This document shows positions 36,391 to 47,233 of a DNA stretch of 64,000 nucleotides, one piece after another (within the stretch, counting starts at the first letter, position 1; the number at the start of each line of letters is the position of its first letter). Origin of the DNA: Dipteris shenzhenensis. Taxonomy: Eukaryota; Polypodiophyta; Polypodiopsida; Gleicheniales. The position numbers were made by a program, and so were the translations under genes. The notes under the pieces were generated by a model. The model did not search any database. It saw nothing but the letters and a program-made list of their open reading frames with translations, and was not told the DNA's origin. The stretch lies in assembly GCA_047967505.1 (NCBI GenBank), contig CM106538.1, one strand, 5' to 3'.

Positions 36391-37740
36391 TGTTGATAGA
36401 GTTTGCAAGAGAAGCTAAGATGAGAACCACTCTTCGCATATAGTATTTACAATATGAATTCGGAATCTCTGCAAACTGTGAAAGCATGTAGATAAGAGAC
36501 ACAATTAAAATTGCGACCAAGTTGTCTCTATTAAATCACAATCAACCTGACTCTGACTCTCGACCGCGCCTCACCTCTATTGAGTTTGTTGGCAGTACAA
36601 GATTTGGCTATATGCTACCGGACTCTATGGACTCAATCGACTCGGCTAAAGACCTTACAACCTCGGTGAGCAGCTGCTCTACATCATACCATTTCTATAA
36701 GCTATGGCGCACGGCTCTGTGGCTCGTGGCCTCGACCAAAAGACCCAAAACTTTGTCGCCATGGAGCTTTGTAGAAGCTGCTTGCAATTGGAGGCACCGC
36801 CATGCAACGTTGTGTTACTTCCATCACATTGCCAGCTGTACACCATGCTCTCAGCCCTCCAATCATGTTCCATTTCATGCATGGTCCAATCACAGCAAAC
36901 TTGTCCACCAATCACAACACATATCCAAACCTTAGTCACTCACACCAACAATTATGTGAATGTCCCTATGAGGATCATTCCTCCAACACCCTCCCTTGAT
37001 CCGAATAGGGAGAATCTTAGAAAGAAATGGTGGACGTCGTAGTCTTAATGGATCCTGGTTTTCATGTCTACCTGGTTTGCAAACTAGGCCCTTCAGAACA
37101 GGCCGTAAGAATGTTCCTCTACTCAACAAAAAAAATCGTTATTATGTTTATTGGGTTTACCCCAATAACCCTCCATGGAAACATAAAGGAATTCTTGACA
37201 CATTAAATCTAGCCCTACTCTCATATGAATGCTACCAAAAGGCACTTGGTTCTATGATCGTAGTTTGAATACATTGAAAATGGAAATTGGGCATCATAGC
37301 ACAGCCGAAAATCTTCCAAGCACCGTAGCTTAACAACACAATCAAATAACTTTGGCATCGAAGCCGAAAACACAATGACCATCTCACAGAGAAAATTACG
37401 ACTAATTAGCACAATTGCAAGCACACTAGAAATTTGAAATACGTTCATGACTTTGAAAGCCCAATCCTGGTCAGCCAAGCTGTTTGAAATGAGTCTCGCC
37501 ATCTCATTTGGAGGTGGTGAAGGTTCTTCTACAATGCAAGCATTCGTCTTCCCTTGTTTTGCTGCCTCATCTTTCTGCTTCTTGGTGCAAAACCTCTTAA
37601 TATGACCTGGATTTCCACAATAGTAACAAGAACAAGAATCTATTCTTGAATCCTTAGTTGCCTTTCTCTTGTCCTTTGCAACATACGCAACATCACCAGG
37701 GAAAAGAGACTCTGAAGTTTAAGTTCTATATCCACTTTGC
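36391..37740 (-). mobile_element. Second, truncated gag-only element of a related family
   Basis: An LTR-like segment (36391-36988, TGTTGATAGAG...CTCCAACA) is followed by the same junction sequence as the previous element (CCTCCCTTGAT-CGAATAGGGAG against CCTCCCTTGTTCTGAATAGGGAG). At 37735-37440 the minus strand encodes the gag C-terminus: CYYCGNPGHIKRFC, TKKQKDEAAKQGK, then DQDWAF. The N-terminal gag and the other LTR are missing, truncated near 37740. It is related to, but clearly diverged from, the element at 33815. Confidence 0.75.
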
Positions 37741-37908
37741 ATGGCTTCATTTTCTTGTGTGCCTACAAGCATGTTACACTTCTAATTAATTCTTTGTACA
37801 ATGATCTTAGCACATTTGCAACCTACAATATGAGAGTTGTTCTTTGACATCTAATTGGACAAATACTTCCATGAGATTGTTATGTGAATTGGTGGTACTA
37901 ATTTGCAG

Positions 37909-38133
37909 AAGTTGGCTTTCGAAGGAACAAATGGGGAAATTCAAAGATCAACCAAGTTCAACTTGATATTGTTTGCAAGATGGGGACCACTTGTGCGTAA
38001 GGAACACCCATGCAAGTCATCAGAGTTACTAGAGGAGGACATTCTCTCACAATGGGAATCATGTTTCGGCTCCTCTTTAGAAAGTTATGGTGGACATAAC
38101 ATAATTATGGGGAACCTCAAAGTGATTGGAAAG
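37909..38133 (+). other. Exon-like open segment, gene unknown
   Basis: 75 codons, open throughout, bounded by an AG (TAATTTGCAG) and a GT (AAGGTAGAT) in phase 0 on both sides. It begins KLAFEGTNGEIQRSTKFNLI and ends IIMGNLKVIGK. It lacks retroelement motifs and I do not recognise the protein. It could be a captured host exon or a chance open frame. Confidence 0.3.
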
Positions 38134-38417
38134 GTAGATTTATATTTAGATTTCCTTTCTTGTTGAATTTTCATGCATGGCCATTCAATGTTGTGAGAAT
38201 GTGTATGCATTTTCTAATCGCATATATAATTGACCAGAAAATCATGCATGATCAAAATTCTGCTAGGGTATGCTTTGTTGCATGGCAAGTTTTTAAAATT
38301 TGGATAGAAACACGTCCCAATTTTCTTACTTAGATATAATGCAAGGATGAGTACTCAAAATGCTTTAGTAATTTCACAAATTTTTGGCATAACATTGATC
38401 TCTCTCTCTTTCCCTCT

Positions 38418-38435
38418 CTCTCTCTCTCTACACAC
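38418..38435. repeat. Target-site duplication of the inverted LINE, left copy
   Basis: CTCTCTCTCTCTACACAC directly before an 11-T run; the same 18 bases occur at 39726-39743. The word is low complexity, but the junction of CT and AC repeats coincides on both sides. Confidence 0.65.
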
Positions 38436-38446
38436 TTTTTTTTTTT

Positions 38447-38765
38447 GGGGTGAAACTAGTGACTGTAAAATTAACATAAAATCAATGTACATGACATTAG
38501 ACTCCAAAAGAGAGCCTAATGGAAGCACTCAAAAGCAGTGAGAAAACACTTCAAGGCTAGTAGCATCCAAATCAACTACTATCATATAAAGATTGCTTGA
38601 GGGACATTCTGAAGAAAGCATATGCCTGAGGGAGCTGTTGTCCCATCCTAAAATGCCATCTCTATGTGAGAGACATGAGTGATCAATATCCGAGAGTGCG
38701 GGCAAGACCATAATAGATGGGGAACTGTCTCACGATGATGAGAGCAACGGTCTTTTAAGCACTTG
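38447..38765 (-). pseudogene. LINE ORF2 C-terminal end (zf-RVT) plus 3' UTR
   Basis: The minus strand reads C-x4-C...ETVPHLLW.SCP, the end of the zf-RVT zinc-binding region found at the C-terminus of plant LINE reverse transcriptases. In another frame the sequence continues open without a further motif. Decayed. Confidence 0.65.
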
Positions 38766-39725
38766 GCTTCCTATATGTCCCAGGCTATGGAGATATGTTG
38801 GAAAAGTAAATCTCACAAGAAGGCTTTGCGACTACTTCCCATGCAGTCTGTTTGTTCTCCTAAGACTCATGGGGGACTGAATATTCTCAATCTTCGGTTT
38901 CATATGTTGGCAAGAAAGAGCACTATGATTGCTGATTTTTTTTAGCAAAAATAGCCATGGGCTATTATGTTAGCAGCTATGTGTGGAAACATGAAGTCTC
39001 ACGCATATTGGCATTGGATTACAGATCACTGGGAAGCAGTAATGACTACATTTTAGGGGAAAATTCCTAGTTGTCCTGTTTCTACTACTTTTATTCATGA
39101 TTGGAAGAGAATTCTCTCGTATGCTAAATGGTCAGGTGCTTCCTCCCATCATGGTAATTCTCTTCGTTTGGAAAGTATCCATTGGAGCAAGGTGTTTGAT
39201 TCGCCACTTGCTTTACAAGCACCTATTAAAGCATATAATCTTATGAAATTGGGCATAAGATTTGTCGGAGATATGGTGGATCAACATGGTTATGTGCTTT
39301 CATTTCCACAAGCTTGCAGGACATTCCCCTTGGGTCTGCATCATAGGCCCATTTGGAGGCTACTTACATCCATGTTGCAGCCTTTTGTTCCTGTTCCTCC
39401 GTTGTTTGTACAGGATACAGGACAGATTACTAGACTGGAATCTGACTTTCTTGTCTCCTGCTACCAGTTCACTTTCAATGCATAATTTGACATCTTCGAT
39501 GGTCTACAGATTTCTTCTTCCACCGCCATGGATTGATAAGCATGCCAACACTCTTTGGAATTTGGATAGGCCTTTATCTTGTTGGCAATCAAAACTCAAG
39601 AAAATTTGGAAAGCTAAATTGCCATTGAAACAGAGGCTTTTCTTTTGGAGATGTATAGTGGGAGCTTTTTCCATTGGGGTGAAATTGGAAGCACGTCGTA
39701 TTGCTTCCTCTTCCTGCCCCCGTTG
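38763..39725 (+). pseudogene. LINE ORF2 fragment: RT thumb to zf-RVT start
   Basis: Reads ASYMSQAMEICWKSKSHKKA and SPKTHGGLNILNLRFHMLAR, matching the post-palm region of plant LINE RTs (a conserved ...P...GGLGI...N... pattern). After stops and frame changes it continues as WQSKLKKIWKAKLPLKQRLF, FWRCIVGAFSIG and finally ARRIASSSCPRC, the start of zf-RVT. It breaks off exactly where the minus-strand neighbour takes up the zinc-binding region. Confidence 0.8.
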
Positions 39726-39736
39726 CTCTCTCTCTC

Positions 39737-39763
39737 TACACACACACACACACACACACATAG

Positions 39764-39802
<39 letters not shown>

Positions 39803-39890
39803 CATACATACATACATACAAACATGTATGTGTGTGTGTGTGTGTGTGTGTACATGTGTGTATATATATATATCAATGTTATGGGGACAT
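39737..39890. repeat. Compound CA/TG/TACA microsatellite
   Basis: (CA)n, then (TG)n, (TACA)n, (TG)n and (TA)n in succession, directly after the right target-duplication copy. Confidence 0.95.
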
Positions 39891-40020
39891 ACTCGCTCAA
39901 CTCAACTTTATTCCTATTTGTTTTGGTTCATGGAGACTAATTAACCTATCTTTTTCCATGGGTTAATTTACTTTATGCATAGATTAATCTTTTAAGAGAG
40001 GGGTGCACATTATATATGTA

Positions 40021-40090
40021 ATTCAAGAAGGGACTCGAACCCATAATCATGTATTTCACACATGTGAGCTCTACCACTAAGCTATAGAGT
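40021..40090 (-). ncRNA. tRNA-Phe-like sequence, probable SINE head or tRNA pseudogene
   Basis: The minus strand has a box A-like D arm (TAGCTTAGTGGTAGAGC), a perfect 5-bp anticodon stem CATGT/ACATG around a 7-base loop GTGAAAT (anticodon GAA if read as a tRNA), and a box B (GGTTCGAGTCC). The acceptor stem does not pair and the T stem has one mismatch, so it is not a functional tRNA. Such internal RNA polymerase III promoters head plant SINEs. The SINE's 3' end is not clear. Confidence 0.55.
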
Positions 40091-40099
40091 AGTATAACA

Positions 40100-41460
40100 A
40101 CTCTATAGATAGCTATAATATTATGAATGGTCCCTCCCCCCTCTCCCCCTTTCGCAAGTCCCTTTCTCTTTAATGCCCCCTTCATAAGTGGTCCCTCTCC
40201 CCCCACCCCAATCTCGTGTAGCTCCCTCTTAATGCCCCCTAGCTTCTATTATTCTTTAATTGAAGCTCCTCCCCTCCCCCTTTATCCCTTGTTTAACCGT
40301 GGCTGTGCCCTCTTCCTTTCCCCCCCTCTTCTTCTCTCCACAACTAATTAATAGGAAATTTCCCATTTTTCAATGTCAAGGGGGACATAATCGGTAGGTG
40401 TAAATTTTTTGCAAAATCTAGATTCTAATGTATGCTTGTTTTAAAGTTCTTTTCTTTTAAACATTTGTTTCAAAAGTTGATGAAAACACTTTTGTCAGAT
40501 GATGCTAGAGGTAAGTTTATTATTTCATTATGTCATAGTATGCACTGAAGATTTTGGTTCCTTATAAGGCTAAATCTTCTCGAGAAATTCATTAAGCTAT
40601 CAATTACTCTATAAATCTATATGTTGCAGAAGCCCACCTACCTCTTTCAAGTGCTCATAAAATTGAATCACAACACTCGTGCTTGATCCATAAACGCTCA
40701 ACCACTAGCCTATAATCATTCTTAATAGCCAATACAAGCATGTTCAAGGTGCTCCGTAGAGTATGCCAACACAATGGCTCCTCAAAATCAATTGCCTACC
40801 ACCTGCAATACATGTAACACTGTCATAAGGAGCACATCAACTAGTATTGCATGTACAAGAGGTTAGTACTGTCAGTTCAACCAATATAATAGCTGTTGCT
40901 GATACATGTGAAAAAGATTGTTATAATCATTACCATTGGGTGAAAGAGTTGATATCGAGGGTCGTTCTCCTTGGTTTAGAGGCTCAAACAACTAGAATGT
41001 TGCCATATACAGGCTAAGAAAGGTGTAAGGTTCACTGTAGAGGTATAACATGGTGTGATGCCATAGAGAGCCTTTGAAATTGCAAAGAAAACTCGCACTT
41101 GCATAGATAAGGCACTTGCACACTGTTGAAGTGGGCATTAAAATGCTCTTTTGCCAAGTTCACTTTCTTGCATACTGACTTGATTGGTAATTCATTTATT
41201 GCCCATCTTGTTTCTTGAAATTTCAAGTTGTTTAAATTAGAATGTTTGCCAAAAGAATGCATATGTTTTCTTACTATTCAATTAGCTACTTTTGCTAGGG
41301 TGTAGTATTTGAGGGTGGACCCCCCATTGAAGGGATTAAGGGCACTAGTGCCATGGTATAGCCCCATATTCCATTATCCTCTCCCTCTCTTTCTTCATTG
41401 CACATCGAGTCATAGCTTCCCCCATTTGCATTTACACTTGTCTTCACCGTGCAATTGATG
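40100..41460. other. Intergenic, pyrimidine-rich then AT-rich, no gene seen
   Basis: A C/T-rich segment at 40120-40340 holds repeated CCCCTTC/CCCTCCCC words (for example two copies of TAATGCCCCCT). The remainder shows only short frames. Confidence 0.4.
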
Positions 41461-41479
41461 GGTCTAGTAGTATTTCATC

Positions 41480-42600
41480 ATGGATCGATCCATCATTGCA
41501 TCTCTCATGCGAGCATTCAGGGAGTAGGATCATCTCTTTGAGCACAATCGATTCCTTTTTGAATAGCCCCAGATCCAGATTGATCGTTGTCGAAGTTCAT
41601 CTTCCACTCACGAGTCTTCCACCTTAGAGCATAGTTCCATGAACTATCCTTCGGTAATCACTTTAGTTTCCATAGTAGCTGCATGTAGTTCCTCAAGATC
41701 CTCCAACCACGAGGTTATGTCATTAGTTCCACAATCAAAACTCATAAGTCTTCCCTCCTTGAAGCCATCTCAATGCAGTTAGCAGTGGTGGAGGTTGAGT
41801 GTCTTTGGTCTACCACAAGGGGTCTTGCAGTTTCTCCACTTAGTTCTAAAGGGTCTTCCATTCATGGGGCCAGTTCACATGCACATATGATGAGCCTCTT
41901 GGGTCTACCACCCATGGAGATGCTCAAGTTTCAGCAGCTTATCCCCTTGGGCTTCCCACTCGAGGGCATCATTTAGTCATTAGTACAGTTAAGCTGGATG
42001 GGTCTTCCACTTGTGCGCATTCTTCAACATGTCCAGTTAGTTCCTATGGGCATTCCACCTAGGGAGCTTATTCATGTGCATCAATTCGTCAAGGTATCAT
42101 ATAGTTTGGAGAGTCATTCATGATGGGTCTTCCATCCTTGGAGACATATCAGGCCCATAAGTAGTTGTAGAAGATGACCACCCAAGGGATAGTCCAATTC
42201 CCACAGGTACTTCTCTTGGGGCTTCCTCCCACAAGAACACTCTAATTGCAACAGCCAATTTTGATGGATCTTCCACCCTCTACATTTAGTTCCTCTGGGT
42301 TTTACACTTGTGGATCTCAGTTAGCTACAGGATTAGTTTTAATCGATGTGACTCACATTTCATCTTCTCAGTAGGAGAGGTTTCAAGATTAGTGCCTTAG
42401 TTCCAATGCCACTAGGTGTTTTAGGCTTAGCAGGAGGGAGTACCCTCATAGAATAAGCAGTGGGTGTAACAGTCAACAATATGGAGGATGACCAATCCTC
42501 ATCAGTTAGAGAGGATAGTGAGACTGATCATTCCTCAACAATCAGTGAGGATAGTTCCCCTTCTCAATTCTTAAGTAGCAATTGCAATTACATTCAAGAG
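41480..42600 (+). pseudogene. Unidentified decayed coding sequence with 16-17 codon repeats
   Basis: A frame beginning near 41480 reads MDRSIIASLMRAFRE, then Ser-rich text with stops. From about 41840 to 42290 a phrase of the form TGGGTCTTCCACC recurs roughly every 48-50 bp, and in frame gives LGLPPMEMLKFQQLIP, LGFPLEGII, MGLPLVRILQHVQLVP and MGIPPRELIHVHQFVK. Near 42480 it encodes an acidic/Ser stretch (MEDDQSSSVREDSETD). Context suggests the gag region of an old LTR element, but I recognise no family motif. Confidence 0.4.
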
Positions 42601-42956
42601 AGAAGTTGACGAGCCCTAAGAACTATTTGAGTTATGTGCAGGGAGGGCTTGCATGGCCCATCTTGTAGGCTCACCTAACCAGGCCACTTCTGCCCATTGA
42701 AATGATTGCAAAAAGAATATTAATGTCCTCATGAATAACAATTACTTCCAATGTCAAGGATTTTCAAAAGGGGTCAGTCGCAAGGTGACATAGAGTATTG
42801 TTTTGATCCATGTCCGACCCGCCCCTAGTGCATTGCACATGGATGAAACCATCGCCTGTGTCTTATCCAAGATTGTGTGGATCCACATGAGGTATTTGTT
42901 GTTGCAAGGATCAGTTGCAGGTTGTGGAGCTTGTATAATAGCTCCATGGGACCCCC

Positions 42957-43126
42957 TGAGAGTGCTCTCAACGGAAGCAAGAACGGAAGAGGGAGAGAGA
43001 GAAATAGAGAGCCACACAAGTTTTGGTGGGTGCAGAACACCCTAATCTTCTTTTTCATTCATTTGGATATGTGTTTGAGTATTGTACATAACCGGGGTAA
43101 AGGCACAGTGACCTTTACCCCCCACA
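42957..43126 (-). repeat. 3' LTR (element orientation), 170 bp
   Basis: TGAGAGTGCTCTCAAC...CCCCACA on the plus strand, with an internal GA-rich stretch. Paired with 48691-48860. Confidence 0.93.
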
Positions 43127-43137
43127 ACCTCCCACTT
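43127..43137 (-). other. Polypurine tract of the second copia element
   Basis: AAGTGGGAGGT on the minus strand, directly before the 3' LTR. Confidence 0.75.
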
Positions 43138-43179
43138 AAAGGACAATGTGCCTTTAAGGGAGAACAACCAGTGAGCATA

Positions 43180-46100
43180 CTATCCAATGCCCATCAATAC
43201 ACGACAATACTCAAACCGCTGACTAGGTAGACTCTTCGTCAGCATATCTGTAGGGTTATCATCTGTATGAACCTTGACAAGCTCTATGCGCTTGTCCTTA
43301 AGTACCTCCCTGATGAAATGGTACCTGACCTCAATGTGTTTGGTCTTTGCATGAAAGACCGGATTCCGTGCTAGCTGAATAGCACTCATGGAATCATTAT
43401 GCAATGTCGGTACACCTGTATGAATCCCCAAATCTCCCACTAGCAGATCAAGCCATATAGCCTCCTTGCAACCCTCTGTGGTTGCAACATACTCAGCCTC
43501 TATGGTAGACAAAGCAACGCACTTCTGTGCGCGAAACATCCACAACACTGCACCACCTGCAAAGGTGAACACATAACCAGAAGTGGATCTCCTACTATCC
43601 ACATGCCCTACATAGTCTGAATCTGTGTACCCAAGTACACGCATGTCTCCTCTACCAAAGCAGATGCACATCTCCTTGGTACCCTTCATGTACCTCATGA
43701 TGCACTTAACTGCCTCCCAATGCCTCTTTCCTGGATTAGCCATATACCGGCTAACAACTCCCACTACAAATGCAATGTCTAGTCTAGTAGCTATCATAGC
43801 ATACATAAGACTCCCAACTGCTGATGCATAAGGAACCTTGGCCATCATGGCCCTTTCCTCATCTGATTTGGGACTATCTGTATGACTCAGTTTCACATAT
43901 GGAGGCAATGGAGTACTCACTGCCTTCCTCCCCTCCATATTGAAACGCTGCAATACTTTTGTAACATACTCTTTTTGTGAAAGCCAAAAGAGTTTCCTAC
44001 TCCGATCACGCGTGATGCGCATACCAAGAATATGACCTGCAAGTCCCAAATCCTTCATATCAAAGGCCTCATGCAACTTGGCCTTTAATGCATCTAGCTC
44101 ATACGTATTCTTGCTAGCCAATAGCATATCATCCACATATAGTGCCAAGATTATCAGGCTATTATCCTTAGCCCTTTTAGTGTAGAGGCAGTGATCAATT
44201 TCACTCCTTCTAAAACCCTGGGACCGAATGAAAGCATCAAACTTCTGATACCATTCTCTAGGTGCTTGCTTAAGACCATAGAGACTCTTCTTCAGCTTGC
44301 AAACTAAATGCTCTTTGCCCTTTTCTTCAAAGCCTTCCAGCTGCACCATGTAAATTTCCTCATGCAAATCCCCATGCAAGAAAGCTGTCTTGACATCCAT
44401 CTGCATAAGCTCCATATCCTCTGATGCCACTAGTCCAAGCATGCATCTAAGTGTGGTCATCTTCACAACCGGAGAGAATATCTCATCAAAGTCCACACCC
44501 TTCTCTTGCTTAAACCCTTTAGCGACCAAATGGGCCTTGTACCTAGGCACATCATCACCTGTGACCTTCATTTTGTAGACCCATTTACATGGCAATGCTT
44601 TATTTCCATGTGGCAAAGAAACCAAGTCCCAAGTCTTATTCTTCATAAGTGAACTCATCTCTGATTGCATAGCATACTCCCACTTGCGTTGATCCTCGCG
44701 CATCATAGCCTCTCTATAGCAAGAAGGCTCCCCTCAATCAGTAAGCATCACATAGTCTACCCCTGGAACAAACCTATCAGGCGGTCTAGACACTCTAGAT
44801 GATCTTCTCAAGGGCATTTCAGCTTGCTGTCCCACCTGCATATCAGCCACATTTGGCTCATCATTTCCACCAATAGATGATCCATCATCTACCCTTGATT
44901 GTATACCTGTGGGAGTACTTGGTGGTACCATTTCTTGCACATTTGGTGCATGGACAGCTTGCTGTCTATCAACATATGTAGGTGGATTCACATCCTGGAA
45001 AGTGATTCTCCTCATTTCCACATCCCTCATGGGTGCCTTATGCATCTTCTTCTCATTGAAGACTACATCATGGCTGCGTATGATCTTCTTTGCTTCTGGA
45101 TCCCAGAGACGATAGTCCATCTCTCCACTTTCACCATAACCCAGAAAGATATTTCCTAGACTTAGGATCTAGCTTCTTTCGAAGCTCTTTTGGCACATGT
45201 GCATATGCCTCACACCCAAATATACGCAAATGAGAGTAAGAGGGCTTCTTGCCACTCCATGCCTCTTCAGGAATGCCACCATCCAAACTCTTACTAGGTG
45301 ATCTATTGATCACATGCACTGCAGTCTTCATTGCCTCAGCCCAAAAACCACTAGCAAGACTTGCATTGGAAAGCATGCATTGCAACCTTTCTTGAATGGT
45401 ACGGTTCATCTTTTCTGCAACTGGATTTTGCTCTGGAGTACGAGGGGATGTGAACTCCCTCTTAATCCCACGTGTATCACAGAAATGCTGAAAGTTATGA
45501 GAGAGATAGTCTCCACCATTGTCAGTCTGTAGGCATTTAAGCGTTCTACCTGACTGATTCTCAACCAAGGCCAGCCATTTTTGAAATACTTGGAACACAT
45601 CACTCTTCCGAGCTATAGCATAAGCCCACACTTTCCTAGTTGCATCATCAATGAATGTCACATAGTATTCAGCCCCGCCTAATGACCGTGTAGGCATGGG
45701 ACCACATACGTCTGAATGCACCAAATCAAGCTTTTCAAACTCTTTCTTTCCCCTTCTTTTATGGGCTGATTTAGTCTGCTTCCCATAGAGACAGTGCTCA
45801 CAAAATTCAAAATCAGAGAAACTCAAATGCGGTACATAACCCAAACGGCATAAGAGTTTCATTCCATTCTGGCTCATGTGCCCCAACCTGCAATGCCACA
45901 AAGAAGTGCTTGGCTGCTCGGTTATTGCAACAACATGATCAAATACCCCTGATAAATGTAAGGGATACAAAGTCCCACACTTGGCACTCTTGGCCAAAAG
46001 CATAGAGCCCTTCTGAATTTTCCAACTCTGAAAGCCAAAAGTGGTGTGAAAACTAGCATCATCTAGTTGACCTACTGAAATAAGACTCTTGGTCAACTTA

Positions 46101-47233
46101 GGCACATGTCTCACATGTTTCAAAATAAATGCAGACCCATTTGCAAAAGAAAACTTTATGTCACCTACTCCCACTATGTCACATGCATAGTCATTTCCAA
46201 GATGCACACAACCTGTCTTTCCACTGTCATAAGTGGAGAACCATTCCCTATGGGGAGTAACATGGAATGAAGCACCAGAATCCAAAATCCAATCCTGGGA
46301 ATATGCATCATCTGAAGTGGTAAGCAACTCTGCAGATAAACTAGACATGAAGAGAATGTCATTGTCACTATCATGTGTGACTGCATTGATCTCCTCGATC
46401 TTCACTTTTCCTTTGTCCTCCCTTGGACTCTCTTCCTTTTGATTTGTACCCCAATTTTCATTCTTTTTCTTATCCTTTTGCTCTCTTTTCAGCTTGTAGC
46501 AATCCTTTTTCATATGGCCCTTCTGCCACACTGGTAACACTCAATGTTCCGTGCCTTGGATTTGCTACGAGACTTCCTTCTTTCTTGGGACTTCCCCCTG
46601 ATCTGCCCCTTTGCACATTTAAGGCTGCATCCTGCTTGTTGCCATCCATAGACTTTCGTCTAATCTCCTCGGCCAACAAGCTACCCACAACATCATCAAA
46701 TTTCAGTACTCCACCAGATGCAGAGATACTGACAGCTGTACGGAAGGTATCCCATGAGGATGGCAATGAAATAAGAGAAATATTGCCTTAGTCTCCGCAT
46801 CAAAATTCATCTTCTGAGCTTGAAGCTGGCTGAAAATAATATTGAATTCATTCAAGTGAGAAGCAATGGAGACCCCTTCCTTCATTTGTAGCTCAAACAA
46901 CCTCTTCATGAGGTAAACTTTATTAGAGGCAGTTTCCTTTTCATAAGTGGCACACAGTTTCTTCCACAAATCTTCCGTAGTCTGCTCATTTACTACTGTG
47001 AAATAAACTGACTCTGCAAGATGAAGTCTAATAGTAGATTTTGCTAATGCATCCAACTCATTCCAATCATCCTCAGACATATTTGCAGGCTTAGCTTCAA
47101 TCCCTACCAAGGGTTTAATCTGCTTCTTTTGAATAAGCACATCCCTTATTTGTTCTTTCCACAAAGAAAAGTTTGTCCCATCAAACTTTTTAATGCTAAA
47201 AAACTCCTTTTCAGACATGGAAGAGGATGCCAT
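43180..47233 (-). pseudogene. copia gag-pol polyprotein with few lesions
   Basis: Starts MASSSMSEKEFFSIKKFDGT at 47233. Order: UBN2 gag to about 46500 (frame change near 46775); CCHC knuckle (ECYQCGR then KGHMKKDCY, interrupted by a frame change near 46520); protease LDSGASFHVTP (near 46285); integrase with zinc region HCRLGHMSQNG, LVHSDVCGP, FIDDATRKVW, QTDNGGDYLS and TPEQNPVAEKMNR; frame change near 45150; linker; TGA at 44732-44734; then an uninterrupted 508-codon frame with RT (MDVKTAFLHGDLHEE, LYVDDMLLAS) and RNase H (YTDSDYVGHVDSRRSTSGY, ALSTIEAEYVA). Gln replaces the more usual Pro before EGF in the RT. Three or four indels and one stop in about 1350 codons. Confidence 0.93.

Larger units (their letters stand above)
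38436..39725 (-). mobile_element. 5'-inverted (twin-primed) LINE fragment
   Basis: On the minus strand, 38765 to 38447 encodes the end of a LINE ORF2 (KCLKDRCSHHRETVPHLLW then SCPHSR, a zf-RVT end) and finishes in an A-run (plus-strand T11 at 38436-38446). The adjoining 38763-39725 has the opposite orientation and encodes the preceding part of the same protein. Inverted 5' part joined to a correctly oriented 3' part with poly-A, inside an 18-bp target duplication, is the structure made by twin priming. Confidence 0.75.

Noticed and set aside
38763-39725. Host gene on the plus strand
   Set aside because: The GGLNILNL and IWKAKLPLKQRLFFWR motifs identify LINE reverse transcriptase sequence.
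40021-40090. Functional nuclear tRNA-Phe gene
   Set aside because: The acceptor stem does not pair and the T stem has a mismatch, although the anticodon arm is perfect.
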